Shown here in pieces: positions 7,999-16,283 of a DNA stretch of 50,580 bases; position 1 is the stretch's first letter, and every line of letters starts with the position of its first letter. Under the pieces are notes generated by a model. That model did no database searches. It worked only from the letters and a program-made list of their open reading frames with translations, and was not told the origin of the DNA. Made by a program: the position numbers and the translations under genes. Location: assembly GCA_034440115.1 (NCBI GenBank), contig JAWXBM010000074.1, positions 1 to 50,580 of the forward strand, in the 5' to 3' direction. Source of the stretch: JAWXBM01 sp034440115. Its GTDB lineage: Bacteria; Pseudomonadota; Gammaproteobacteria; Xanthomonadales; SZUA-36.

Positions 7999-8916
7999 TT
8001 GCGTTCACTCACTGAGCTTTCGACTGCTGAGCGAATCAATTTCCTCATCTGCAATCGCATTCCACGACGCTACCTCACCTTGCTGGTAGCCCGGCTCAGC
8101 AGCATTGAAAACCCGCTGATCATGAAATCTTGTATGGCCATCTGGCAACTATTCGCTGATGATTTACGTTTGCATGAAGCAGTGAAATCACAATTTTCCT
8201 CATTGCACGACTGCTTCACCCGGGAACTGAAACCGGGCTTCAGGCCGATCGACGCGCGTTCCGATGTGATTGTCAGCCCCTGTGACGCTGTCATTGGAGA
8301 ACACGGCCCGGTGCAGGGAATGCAGGCTTTCCAGGCCAAGGGTTTCCCCTATTCGCTGGCAGAGTTATTCGGTGACGATCAGGCAGCCGAACAATACGCC
8401 ACCGGAAGCTTCATCAGCCTGCGCCTGAAATCAAGCATGTACCACCGTTTCCACGCCCCTTGTGATGGTCACGTAAAGCAGGTCAGGTACATTTCTGGCG
8501 ACACCTGGAACGTTAACCCGGTCGCCCTCAAAGTGGTTGAAAAGCTTTTTTGTCGTAACGAACGCGCTGTGATTCGCTATTACCCTGCTGCGGCAGAAGA
8601 TAGTAAACCACCCGTACATGAAGCGCCTGCTCTGACCCTGGTGGCGGTCGCTGCCATCCTGGTGGCATGTATCCGGATCCATGGCATTCCACAGCCTTTG
8701 CATCTGCGTTACCAGGGCCCGAATCTTTTCGATTGTTCCACCCAGCATCAAAAAGGCGATGAGATGGGCTGGTTTGAGCATGGTTCCACATTGCTGTTGT
8801 TTGCACCGCCGGGTTATCGATTCTGTGCTGGCGTCCATCGAGGTGCCATCATACGAATGGGCCAGGCCATCATGCAGCGCTCCGCGCAGCCATCTGTGAT
8901 CCTGCAATCAAGCTGA
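7999..8916 (+). CDS. psd: Phosphatidylserine decarboxylase
   Basis: Pyruvoyl-dependent decarboxylase making phosphatidylethanolamine from phosphatidylserine. The proenzyme of 305 residues has SPCDAVIG (Asp96), SSMYHRFHAPCDG (His149, His152) and the self-cleavage site GST (Gly262-Ser263) within WFEHGSTLLLF, where most family members have LGST. It starts 11 nt after the PAP2 stop. The first usable start I see is TTG at 7999 (no ATG in frame nearby; CTG at 7990 is another option). Between NERAVIRYY and the GST site the sequence is longer and less conserved than in the housekeeping enzyme, so it may be a paralogue with a special role. Confidence 0.85.
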   Translation: MRSLTELSTAERINFLICNRIPRRYLTLLVARLSSIENPLIMKSCMAIWQLFADDLRLHEAVKSQFSSLHDCFTRELKPGFRPIDARSDVIVSPCDAVIGEHGPVQGMQAFQAKGFPYSLAELFGDDQAAEQYATGSFISLRLKSSMYHRFHAPCDGHVKQVRYISGDTWNVNPVALKVVEKLFCRNERAVIRYYPAAAEDSKPPVHEAPALTLVAVAAILVACIRIHGIPQPLHLRYQGPNLFDCSTQHQKGDEMGWFEHGSTLLLFAPPGYRFCAGVHRGAIIRMGQAIMQRSAQPSVILQSS

Positions 8917-8988
8917 AATCAAAAGATCATCTTGCAGTCACATTAGCGGAATAGGCTAGTGGGTACCTGACCAAAAGGAGTAACAGAC

Positions 8989-9687
8989 ATGGCTGGAGCA
9001 AACAATACTGCCCATAGCGAAGCATCGGAAGACAGCAGATCTCTGACCTTTCGCCAGGAACTTAATCTGCAACGCTGGGATGACCACCGTTACTATCATC
9101 ACAGCCGGGTTAACCAATCCCTGCACCTGCTCAGCGCCAGTTGTTTCATCGCTACCTATGGGTTGTTGCTGATTGACCCCAGCATTGCCGTATTGCTGGG
9201 TTGGTTGGTGGCTATGTGCTCGCGCCAGATCGGGCACTTCTTCTTTGAACCCGACAGTTATGATGCGGTGAATCACGCCAGCAACGAGCTAAAGGAAGAG
9301 ATCAAGGTGGGCTACAACCTCAGCCGCAAACGGGTTCTGCTCAGCATCTGGGCATTGTCGCCCTTGTTGCTGTTTGTCAGCCCGACATTTTTTGGCTTGT
9401 TTCAGCAAGCAGATTTTGTATTCAACACTTCCATGCTATGGCTGGTTCTGGGCTTGGCTGCAGTATTGTTCCGCACGCTACAACTGTTTTTCATTCGCAA
9501 TGTTCAGACCGGCCTGGTGTGGGCTACAAAAATTCTCACTGACCCGTTCAATGATTTCCGGCAGTATCTGAAAGCCCCGCTCTATTTGCTGAAAGGCGAG
9601 TGGATTGACCCCATGACAGAGGTGCAAGTCGCCATTGAAGAAGGTGGAGCGGATTATTCAGCCGTCAACAGACTCATCACGCCCTGA
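8989..9687 (+). CDS. Membrane protein with Mpo1/DUF962-like motifs
   Basis: Protein of 232 residues with two to four hydrophobic segments. Residues 37-46 read HHSRVNQSLH and residues 79-87 RQIGHFFFE. This H-x3-N-x3-H plus QxxGHxxxE pattern resembles the Mpo1-like (DUF962) family, whose yeast member is an iron-dependent dioxygenase of fatty-acid alpha-oxidation in sphingoid-base breakdown. Whether this protein has that activity is inference. AAGGAG precedes the ATG by nine nt. A 72-nt gap after psd suggests the same operon. Its end overlaps the end of the converging aminotransferase gene by 11 nt. If not Mpo1-like it is an uncharacterised membrane protein. Confidence 0.6.
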   Translation: MAGANNTAHSEASEDSRSLTFRQELNLQRWDDHRYYHHSRVNQSLHLLSASCFIATYGLLLIDPSIAVLLGWLVAMCSRQIGHFFFEPDSYDAVNHASNELKEEIKVGYNLSRKRVLLSIWALSPLLLFVSPTFFGLFQQADFVFNTSMLWLVLGLAAVLFRTLQLFFIRNVQTGLVWATKILTDPFNDFRQYLKAPLYLLKGEWIDPMTEVQVAIEEGGADYSAVNRLITP

Positions 9688-11344
9688 TTCGGCTGGTGAG
9701 TAATTCACGCAATACCGTTTTTTTAATGGAGGGGTTATCCAGCAATTCCCCGTGCCACCACCAACCACCTGAATGCATGGATTGTGCCGCGTGCAATATG
9801 GCCCGCTCAACAGCCGCAAAGTCCTCATCCGTATAGTTGAGGCTGAATATAAGCCTGCCGGTACCTACCCACGCCAGGCTTAAGCCTTCAGCCCGCAGAT
9901 AAAATTGCAGCATCCAGTTAAAGCGGCTGGCCTGCGGGAAAGTCATCATCCAAACCGTTCCTAGGTTGGCTACGCGCAACGGCAGGTCACGCTGTTCAAG
10001 CTTTCGATTCAAGCCACCGGCGCGTGCATCCCATAGCGCATGGGAGCCATCAACCAGCGACCGGAAATCGGAGCTGACAGCGTAACGCAGGAATTCATTC
10101 ATGCTGCCCATAACATAAGGATGCGAATTGAACGTGCCCCGGGCAAAACAAACGTCCAGAGGGCGTTGCTCCCGATAACGCTTCATCAGGCTGGATTTAC
10201 CGCACAGCACGCCTACCGGCAAACCACCACCCACGGTTTTGCCGTAACAGACCATGTCAGCCTTAACACCAAAATATTCCTGGGCACCACCTGGCGCCAG
10301 GCGAAAACCCAGAAAAACCTCATCGAAAATCAGTGCAATACCCTTGGCGGAACAAACCCCTCGAAGCTCACTCAGCCAACGACTGTATGCAGCCCGATCA
10401 AAATTCGCGCCGCGTTCACTATTGATCAACATGCCATCACTGCTGGCACCCTTGTTGGGATGCATGGCCTGCATTGGATTGATCAGAACACAGGCGATAT
10501 CGTGACGCTGGCGTAACACCCTTAAGGTGTTTTCATGCATATCCCTGAGCATGAACACATCGCTGGACTTACGCGGGTTACCCACACCGGGCTGAACACC
10601 ATCCCACCAGCCGTGATAAGCCCCGCAAAACATGACCAGACGTTTACGACGGGTATGATAACGAGCCAGGCGCACTGCCTGCATTACGGCCTCGGTGCCG
10701 GACATGTGAAAAGACACTTCATCCAGCCCTGAAATCTGCCGCAGCAGATCCACGTTTTCCGACAATACCGGGTGATACGGCCCCAGCACAGGTCCCAGCT
10801 CAGCCACTCGGCCTGAACCCACTTCAATACACCGTTTGTAGAAGTCATAGCCGAGCAAATTGACCCCATAGGAACCCGCCAGATCATAAGCCCAGTTGCC
10901 CTCCTCATCGCGGATGCGAACGCCATCGGTCTGATCGGCAAATACCCCAGGCTTAATGTGCGCAGAGACCCATTCGCGAAACTGGAACGGTACCCGGTAG
11001 TGGTCGGTAAACTGCATGTCTGAAACAGCGCTGCGCAGTTTTGCAACGATTTCCTGGCTCTGCGGCGTCTTACTGGCCAGTTGCTGCGACAGGTCAATAA
11101 AAGCCTGACGCCGCCGGTCAACGATATGGTCAGGGGCCTGGTCGCAAGCCAATGCCTGCTCGGGAGTGTAGCTGTAGTAAGGCAACTGGCTGGCCAGTAG
11201 ACGAGACAGTTTTGCGTGACCAGCCAACGAAGGATGCTTGGCCCGGCTCAGAATGATCCGTTGCCAGGCCGGGCGTACAAGAATGAGGACCGCTGCGCCT
11301 GCCAGGGCGGCGAGCAGTACATAGGGTGTGAGGAATTCATGCAT
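9677..11344 (-). CDS. Membrane-anchored class III aminotransferase
   Basis: PLP-dependent enzyme of fold type I, related to glutamate-1-semialdehyde aminomutase. The 555-residue protein begins with one hydrophobic helix (residues 7-24) followed by an Arg/Lys-rich linker and about 100 residues not found in the soluble enzymes. The catalytic part has SGTEA (215-219), the GAYHGWWD stretch (241-248), DEVFLGFR (341-348, Asp341 for the pyridine nitrogen) and the PLP lysine Lys369 in CYGKTVGGGLPVG. The anchor suggests a membrane or lipid-linked substrate, but none can be named. It converges on the lipid operon and has its own upstream region shared with the TerB gene. Confidence 0.8.
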   Translation of the reverse strand: MHEFLTPYVLLAALAGAAVLILVRPAWQRIILSRAKHPSLAGHAKLSRLLASQLPYYSYTPEQALACDQAPDHIVDRRRQAFIDLSQQLASKTPQSQEIVAKLRSAVSDMQFTDHYRVPFQFREWVSAHIKPGVFADQTDGVRIRDEEGNWAYDLAGSYGVNLLGYDFYKRCIEVGSGRVAELGPVLGPYHPVLSENVDLLRQISGLDEVSFHMSGTEAVMQAVRLARYHTRRKRLVMFCGAYHGWWDGVQPGVGNPRKSSDVFMLRDMHENTLRVLRQRHDIACVLINPMQAMHPNKGASSDGMLINSERGANFDRAAYSRWLSELRGVCSAKGIALIFDEVFLGFRLAPGGAQEYFGVKADMVCYGKTVGGGLPVGVLCGKSSLMKRYREQRPLDVCFARGTFNSHPYVMGSMNEFLRYAVSSDFRSLVDGSHALWDARAGGLNRKLEQRDLPLRVANLGTVWMMTFPQASRFNWMLQFYLRAEGLSLAWVGTGRLIFSLNYTDEDFAAVERAILHAAQSMHSGGWWWHGELLDNPSIKKTVLRELLTSRIRA

Positions 11345-11563
11345 GGTTTTGCCCTGTAAAAACGGTCTGGATCAAAGCACTTGGGTAACCCCAGGACACT
11401 GACAGAGTTCTGTTACAACAGCATGTCTGCATGCTTGCAGGCCAATCGCGGACCAGCCGAGAATGGGCAATCTGAAGACGTTTTTCTTGACCTGAACCAG
11501 TAACTGCTCTAAGTATGGCCCACTCTGACAACGCAGCCATCTGACGGGCGCACCGAAGAACCT
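11345..11563. other. Divergent intergenic region, aminotransferase / TerB gene
   Basis: A 219-nt region between divergent starts must hold promoters for both sides. On the plus strand TTGACC near 11488 could be a -35, but the sequence 17 nt further (TAAGTAT) is a poor -10. No operator-like repeat was seen. Confidence 0.4.
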
Positions 11564-12295
11564 ATGTCGATTGGAATTTCCAAACTGGCCGGGATGCCCC
11601 AGGAACACCGCGAAAAGCTTGAGAACTGTGTCAAGTTGCTGTTGTTATGGGTGGCCGCCAGCGATGGCAAGCTGGAAGAAGCTGAATTGGAATTTATTTC
11701 TTCGCAGTTTCCTGATCGCGCCGGCACCATCACCAACGATGAATTTCTCGCCGTTATTCGCAGTGCGGATCTGGAAAGCATAGAAAAAGCCATTCGCATG
11801 GTCGCTGCTGAAAGCCGCGAGCTACGCTTGGCTTTTATTGATATGGCCGTAGCCATGTCCCTGGTCGACCGGGATATTGCCGTGGCCGAGAATCATATTC
11901 TGCGCTTCTATGCGGACGCGCTGCATGTTGGCCTGGGCAATCTGGAAAAGCGTTTCCAGGCTATTGCCGGCAGGCCGTTTGAAAATCCAGGCGACCCCAG
12001 TGATCCGCAATGGTGGCTGCAGCGACAAGGGAAATCGGTCGAATCCGAAGAAAACGAGACGAAAGGCCAAGGTGGCCCATCGACCGGCAGCAATAGCCCC
12101 ATGTCCATTGCGCAAGCCCACTCGGTTTTGGGAGTGAGATTGAATGCCAACCATGATGATATTGAAAAAGCCTACGAAAACCTGGCCAGCATTTTTGAAG
12201 TAGGCCGGGTTGAAGCCATGGGCGAAGCGGCTGTTTCACTGGCCAATTCGCGCTTCAAGAAAATTCAGCAAGCTTACTGGCTGTTAAAGGGCTGA
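11564..12295 (+). CDS. TerB-domain protein with C-terminal J-like domain lacking HPD
   Basis: 243 residues. Residues about 15-135 form a TerB/DjlA-type helical domain, with two acidic metal-site-like segments, AASDGKLEEAELEFI and VDRDIAVAENHI. A low-complexity linker rich in Gly, Ser and Glu follows. The last 65 residues (AHSVLGVRLNANHDDIEKAY to FKKIQQAYWLLKG) have the helix pattern of a DnaJ J-domain, but the HPD tripeptide that activates DnaK is missing from the loop. DjlA has the same domain order with an intact HPD and a membrane helix. Seven nt separate it from the next gene. Function unknown; a scaffold rather than an active co-chaperone is likely. Confidence 0.75.
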   Translation: MSIGISKLAGMPQEHREKLENCVKLLLLWVAASDGKLEEAELEFISSQFPDRAGTITNDEFLAVIRSADLESIEKAIRMVAAESRELRLAFIDMAVAMSLVDRDIAVAENHILRFYADALHVGLGNLEKRFQAIAGRPFENPGDPSDPQWWLQRQGKSVESEENETKGQGGPSTGSNSPMSIAQAHSVLGVRLNANHDDIEKAYENLASIFEVGRVEAMGEAAVSLANSRFKKIQQAYWLLKG

Positions 12296-12301
12296 AGCAG
12301 C

Positions 12302-12718
12302 ATGAAAGACCTCTATCTGCAACTGGGCATAAACCCTGATGCCGGCAAAAATGATATTGAAGCTGCCATGGTGGAACATCCGGAACTGGCCGATGTCGCG
12401 GCCATCCTGCTGAATGAATCCAAGCGTGCAACCTACAACCGCACGGTTTCAACCATACGCTCGATTGGCATGCTGCGGCACCGGCTGGGGCTGGACAATG
12501 AGAACTCCTGGTTTGTGGAGCACTGCCCTGACTTTGCGCCCAGTTTGCAGCCAAAAAAATATACCGCCCAGGCACAGCCAGATGCGGGTGTTGCTACTGC
12601 TGCGGCACGCACTCATCCTGGGCAAACCAGCTCCAATAAAACCAAGTCATGGTTCAAGCTGCTTGCGATTGGTATGGGAATCGCAGCCGTGCTGCTTTTT
12701 TTGATTTCTGTTCTATGA
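12302..12718 (+). CDS. Tail-anchored mini-J-like protein
   Basis: 138 residues. The N-terminal 50 residues (LYLQLGINPDAGKNDIEAAM, then LLNESKRATYNR) look like a shortened J-domain in which helix I, part of helix II and the end of helix III are kept but the HPD loop and a full helix II are absent. A polar Ala/Thr/Gln-rich linker leads to a C-terminal transmembrane helix (about 119-137), so the protein should be tail-anchored with its body in the cytoplasm. It follows the TerB/J-like gene by 7 nt and the two probably act together. No family name is recognised. Confidence 0.65.
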   Translation: MKDLYLQLGINPDAGKNDIEAAMVEHPELADVAAILLNESKRATYNRTVSTIRSIGMLRHRLGLDNENSWFVEHCPDFAPSLQPKKYTAQAQPDAGVATAAARTHPGQTSSNKTKSWFKLLAIGMGIAAVLLFLISVL

Positions 12719-12770
12719 CCCGTAATTTTGGGGTTAAATTTACTTCCCATCACTTCAAGGCTTCTTAAAT

Positions 12771-13856
12771 TTGAAATTCAAAGACTTACCCGAAATTCCG
12801 GTCATTTGCGCCAATGTGCGTGCCAAACCTTTTCCAGAGGACTCCACCATTGCGCCGGGCCTGGGACAAGAAGGCGATCTGATTTATGGCTGGGTCCAGG
12901 CATCGGTTGCTGCGCCTTTGCGCCTGCTTAACCAGTCGCTGGAAATTCTGCACATTGACAGCGCCCAGCCGGTGATCGCGGTGCTGGGTTCGCGCGATTC
13001 TTCGACCCACGTATGTGCAGAAATTCCTGCCGGTGGCATCAATGTCAATACAGAGGCCAGGCTGCATTGGGTGGGTGGTGAAAGCGGACTGGTTGGTTGT
13101 CTGCTCAGCGATAACGAATCCAATTCTGCTTTGCGCCCCGAGCATTCCGCTGGTTTTGTCTGCGGCGGCTTGATTCAGGATGCGTCCGGCACTAACCGCA
13201 ATGTCGAAGATTTCGCCCGCCAGTCCGTACAACCCGCCACTGCGGATATGAAAATCCCACCGGGTCTGATCATTGCGGCCAGCTCATCAGAGGCCGGTAA
13301 AACCGTTCTGTGCAGCAAGTTGATCCAAAAACTCACAGCCAGGGGACTGCGGGTCGGCGCCATCAAGGCCACCGGTACCGGTGGCGGCCTTGATGGTGTG
13401 CAGTATCGCCAGCACGGCGCGGTTGCGGTGTTGGATCAGATTGATGCCGGGCTGATTACCACCCACGGTTCAGCCGAACTGTTGCAACAGCGTATACCGC
13501 GTATCTACCAGCGCATGGCTGCAGCAGAAGTTGACCTGCTCATCACCGAACTGGGCGGAGACCTGGTTTCGGCCAATAATCCGGCATTTTTTACGCTTGA
13601 AGAAATCATCCACAGCGTGGGACTGATGATTGTGATTGCCAACGATGCTTTGGCCGCGCATGGAATCGAACAGTTCTGCCGCAACAGCTTAGGTTTTCCA
13701 ACCGGGCGCATACGCTTTATGACCTCACCGTTTCGCAATCACGACGGTATGTCGCGGCGCTTTAAAAAAGTGGGTATCAACCGAACCTACGATCCAAACA
13801 ATCAAGCTGATCTGGACAGCCTGGTAGCGGAAGTAGCCGCCGGATTGGTGAATTAG
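12771..13856 (+). CDS. P-loop protein, DUF1611-like
   Basis: About 361 residues from a TTG start (AAGG lies about 12 nt upstream). Residues 1-165 form a separate domain of unknown type with many short strands. From 166 a P-loop domain begins: LIIAASSSEAGKT (Walker A 171-178), GAIKATGTGGGLDGVQY and LLITELGGDL (acidic strand end). The second half resembles DUF1611 C-terminal domains, and more distantly dethiobiotin-synthetase or MobB-type ATPases. Substrate unknown. It lies 52 nt after the mini-J gene in the same direction, so it may belong to that operon. The match to DUF1611 is by motif pattern only. Confidence 0.6.
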   Translation: MKFKDLPEIPVICANVRAKPFPEDSTIAPGLGQEGDLIYGWVQASVAAPLRLLNQSLEILHIDSAQPVIAVLGSRDSSTHVCAEIPAGGINVNTEARLHWVGGESGLVGCLLSDNESNSALRPEHSAGFVCGGLIQDASGTNRNVEDFARQSVQPATADMKIPPGLIIAASSSEAGKTVLCSKLIQKLTARGLRVGAIKATGTGGGLDGVQYRQHGAVAVLDQIDAGLITTHGSAELLQQRIPRIYQRMAAAEVDLLITELGGDLVSANNPAFFTLEEIIHSVGLMIVIANDALAAHGIEQFCRNSLGFPTGRIRFMTSPFRNHDGMSRRFKKVGINRTYDPNNQADLDSLVAEVAAGLVN

Positions 13857-13857
13857 C

Positions 13858-13882
13858 GAATCTCTGAATAAATCAGAGATTC
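13858..13882. terminator. Hairpin between convergent genes
   Basis: GAATCTCTGA and TCAGAGATTC form a perfect 10-bp stem with loop ATAAA, one nt after the P-loop gene stop and one nt after the stop of the opposing glycosyltransferase. The position suggests a bidirectional terminator, although T-runs are short. Confidence 0.6.
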
Positions 13883-13883
13883 C

Positions 13884-14816
13884 CTAACCTTTTCCGCTGA
13901 TCCAGGCTTGCGTTTGCCAACGCGCCGATTGAACGGATGCGACCAGCGCGTCGATGGGGTGTCGCGCCCGCCAGGACCGCAAAGCGTGATCCCGGTAATA
14001 CCAGGAAAACTGCTGCGGATGTTGCACGAACAATGCGCGGTGTTTTTTGATGAGCTGACCGAAACCCAATCGACGCTGTTCCCGGTCAGCGGTGATGCGT
14101 GGCCCGCTGTGCTGCAACAAGCGGTAAGTAACTTTTTCAATGCCGTAAAAGCTACAAGCCGCATTCAAACGAAAGAACAGCTCTGAGTGTACGCGTGAAC
14201 GGAATGTCGTATCACAACCACCTATTGCCAGGTAAACATTCCGCGGCATCACCGCAGTTTGTTTGCAGTAAATAGATTTCCCTTCTTCGATGCTCTCCAG
14301 CGAATAATGCGCGCCCTTCGGCAATGTAGGGGGCAAATGGCGTTCCTGAAACTCGCCATTTTCGCCGACGATATCCAGGCCAGACATCACCACCACAGGT
14401 GGCGGCAAATGGCTGGCTTGTTGCAGTGCCGCCAATGAAACTTCTGCCATGTGTGGCAATAAGCCGTCGTCATCGTCCAGAAAGCAGATATGCGTTGCCC
14501 GGGCTGCATCAACTCCGGCATTGCGAGCGGTTGCCACACCCTGGTTGGTTTCCAGCCGTACCAATCGCAGTCGAGCCAGCGTGGGCAACTCCACCGGCGG
14601 CTGCGAGCCATCATCCACCACAATCACTTCGATGTTTTCGACCGTCTGCGCCAGGGCACTGTGCACCGCATGCAGCAGCATGTGGGGCCGATTGTAGGAG
14701 GGAATGATAATGCTCAACAGGGGCAGCATCGGAGATTGCTCAGTTTCCATGCGATTTGAATCCGGTCCAGAAGACTGTTGCAAGGGCTGCCTATTTTCGT
14801 TATTTGGCCGCCACAT
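13884..14816 (-). CDS. Family 2 glycosyltransferase
   Basis: GT-A fold enzyme using a nucleotide sugar, probably acting on cell-surface polysaccharide or LPS. Typical order: LSIIIPSYNRP, VIVVDDGSQPP, NQGVATARNAGVDAA and the metal-binding FLDDDDGLLP. A positively charged C-terminal part with RSWRARHPIDA follows. ATG codons at 14816, 14750 and 14729 are in frame and none has a strong ribosome-binding site; the conserved domain begins right after the third, so the true start may be later than shown. A second glycosyltransferase lies divergently at 14959. Confidence 0.88.
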   Translation of the reverse strand: MWRPNNENRQPLQQSSGPDSNRMETEQSPMLPLLSIIIPSYNRPHMLLHAVHSALAQTVENIEVIVVDDGSQPPVELPTLARLRLVRLETNQGVATARNAGVDAARATHICFLDDDDGLLPHMAEVSLAALQQASHLPPPVVVMSGLDIVGENGEFQERHLPPTLPKGAHYSLESIEEGKSIYCKQTAVMPRNVYLAIGGCDTTFRSRVHSELFFRLNAACSFYGIEKVTYRLLQHSGPRITADREQRRLGFGQLIKKHRALFVQHPQQFSWYYRDHALRSWRARHPIDALVASVQSARWQTQAWISGKG

Positions 14817-14958
14817 GCAAGGCTTGATACAGCGAAATATTCACATCTCCTGCGAATAATCAAACTGTGCACAATGCTTTCATTGACCTGATAACAAGCC
14901 TGGCTTAGGCTTAGCCGCCAAAAACATGAAGCATTAAACAATATTCGGAACCATCGTC

Positions 14959-15849
14959 GTGACGCTTGCCGTTGTCAGCAGTTATTTCAATCTCAGTCAC
15001 AGCAAATACCGTCGGGCCAATTTCCTGGCCTTTCGGGCTGCGCTGGACGCTGCGGGAGTGGCTTCATTGACGGTCGAATGGGCCAGAAACGAGACTGGTT
15101 TCGAGCTTCCCAAGGATGAATCCATTCTGCAAGTCTCGGGTGGCGACTTTATCTGGCAGACCGAACGACTGTTGAATCACGATATCCGCAACCTGCCGTC
15201 AAAGTTCGACAAAGTCGCCTGGATTGATGCCGACATCATCTTTGAACAGGAAGACTGGCCGCAGCAGGCTGAGAAAGCCCTGGATGATTGGCCGCTGATC
15301 CAAATGTTCAGCCTGGCTAGAATGATGCCGAATCCGACCGAGCCGCAGATTCCCTTCATGGAAGTTCCGGGTAGCATTTACTGCCGCAACCATCAGGTCA
15401 CATGGCCGGATGGTTGCGAGCGCCCGGGGCATTGCGGCTATGCTTGGGCTGCACGGCGGAAAGTCATTGAAAAAGTTGGCCTTTACGATGCAGTACCTGT
15501 GGGCGGTGGTGACAAGAACAAGTTGTTCGCCCTGCTCAACCAATTAAACCAGCAACAGATGGCTGATCGACAGAACGAAGCCATGCGCCAGCATTACCAG
15601 GATTGGGCCAATCGATTACGCCAGGCCTGCGGTGGCCAATCCGGCTATGCCGATCTCAGCTTGCGTCATTTATGGCACGGCTCACTGGAAAGCCGCCATT
15701 ACCGCGAGCGACACGTCATCCCCTTACGCTATGACTTTAAGCCGTGGGAAGACATGTGCCTGAGCGAGCCAGGCGCCTGGCAATGGAGCAGCAACAAATC
15801 GGAGCTGCACAACGAGGTTGAGGCCTACCTCACCAGTATTGGGGAGTAG
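14959..15849 (+). CDS. GT-A type glycosyltransferase-like protein
   Basis: 296 residues from a GTG start. It has the DxD metal site in VAWIDADIIFEQEDW, the segment CGYAWAARRKVIEKVGLYD and GGGDKNKLFALL, the pattern seen in galactosyltransferase-like GT-A domains where the last acidic residue is the catalytic base. Acceptor and sugar unknown. The 142-nt divergent gap to the GT2 gene holds the promoters; none stands out. The pair suggests a small glycan-modifying locus. Confidence 0.7.
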   Translation: MTLAVVSSYFNLSHSKYRRANFLAFRAALDAAGVASLTVEWARNETGFELPKDESILQVSGGDFIWQTERLLNHDIRNLPSKFDKVAWIDADIIFEQEDWPQQAEKALDDWPLIQMFSLARMMPNPTEPQIPFMEVPGSIYCRNHQVTWPDGCERPGHCGYAWAARRKVIEKVGLYDAVPVGGGDKNKLFALLNQLNQQQMADRQNEAMRQHYQDWANRLRQACGGQSGYADLSLRHLWHGSLESRHYRERHVIPLRYDFKPWEDMCLSEPGAWQWSSNKSELHNEVEAYLTSIGE

Positions 15850-15866
15850 CGCTGTAACAGGCCGCT

Positions 15867-15959
15867 CTGCGGGCGATCTCTTTAGCCGTCTTACGCGCGC
15901 AGAGCGCGCTCCTACAAATAGCCTTTCATCTTTGCTGTAGGAGCCCGCTCTGCGGGCGA
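15867..15959. repeat. REP-type repeat doublet (REPIN-like)
   Basis: Short GC hairpins GCGCGC-AGA-GCGCGC (15895-15909) and GCCCGC-TCT-GCGGGC (15943-15957) sit head to head, linked by GCTCCTACA and TGTAGGAGC, which are themselves inverted. A third related half, GCCGCTCTGCGGGCGA, is at 15871-15886. The GTAGGAGC core plus hairpin is the hallmark of REP sequences of pseudomonads and relatives. Confidence 0.75.
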
Positions 15960-16072
15960 CCGCCTGAATGGAAAAATCGTGAAAATCATGACAAAACCCG
16001 CAACAATTTGAACCGGCGGCTTGTTTTAACGGACAGACGGTACCCCTCCTAAGCTCTGTGAATTAGCACGTC

Positions 16073-16081
16073 TGGTATGAT
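16073..16081 (+). promoter_or_regulatory. Candidate extended -10 promoter of pilin operon
   Basis: TGGTATGAT fits the extended -10 form TGnTATGAT. The -35 side is weak. Transcription from here would give a leader of about 195 nt before fimT. Confidence 0.35.
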
Positions 16082-16167
16082 CAGCGAACTGATTAATGTG
16101 ATCGAAAGGTCATATTCAGGCACCATCGCAATCGAGCCGTTTACCGCAGTGATTGCGTAGTTCGCCA

Positions 16168-16196
16168 GCTAAGGGGATCTTCAGCCGGCTAAGGGG
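16168..16196 (+). repeat. Pair of 9-nt direct repeats upstream of fimT
   Basis: GCTAAGGGG occurs at 16168-16176 and 16188-16196, 20 nt apart, close to two helical turns. This could be a regulator site downstream of the candidate promoter or chance. Confidence 0.35.
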
Positions 16197-16283
16197 TGTC
16201 CAGGGAACACACCAAGGGATTGGATCAACGAAACGGATGTCACGGACATTGACACAGCTATTATGGCTGTGGGGGGTTGAACC

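Larger units (their letters stand above)
15850..16283. other. Intergenic stretch before the pilin operon
   Basis: 434 nt without a gene. The left third is a REP doublet; the rest contains an extended -10 promoter candidate and a pair of 9-nt direct repeats, all listed separately. Confidence 0.6.
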
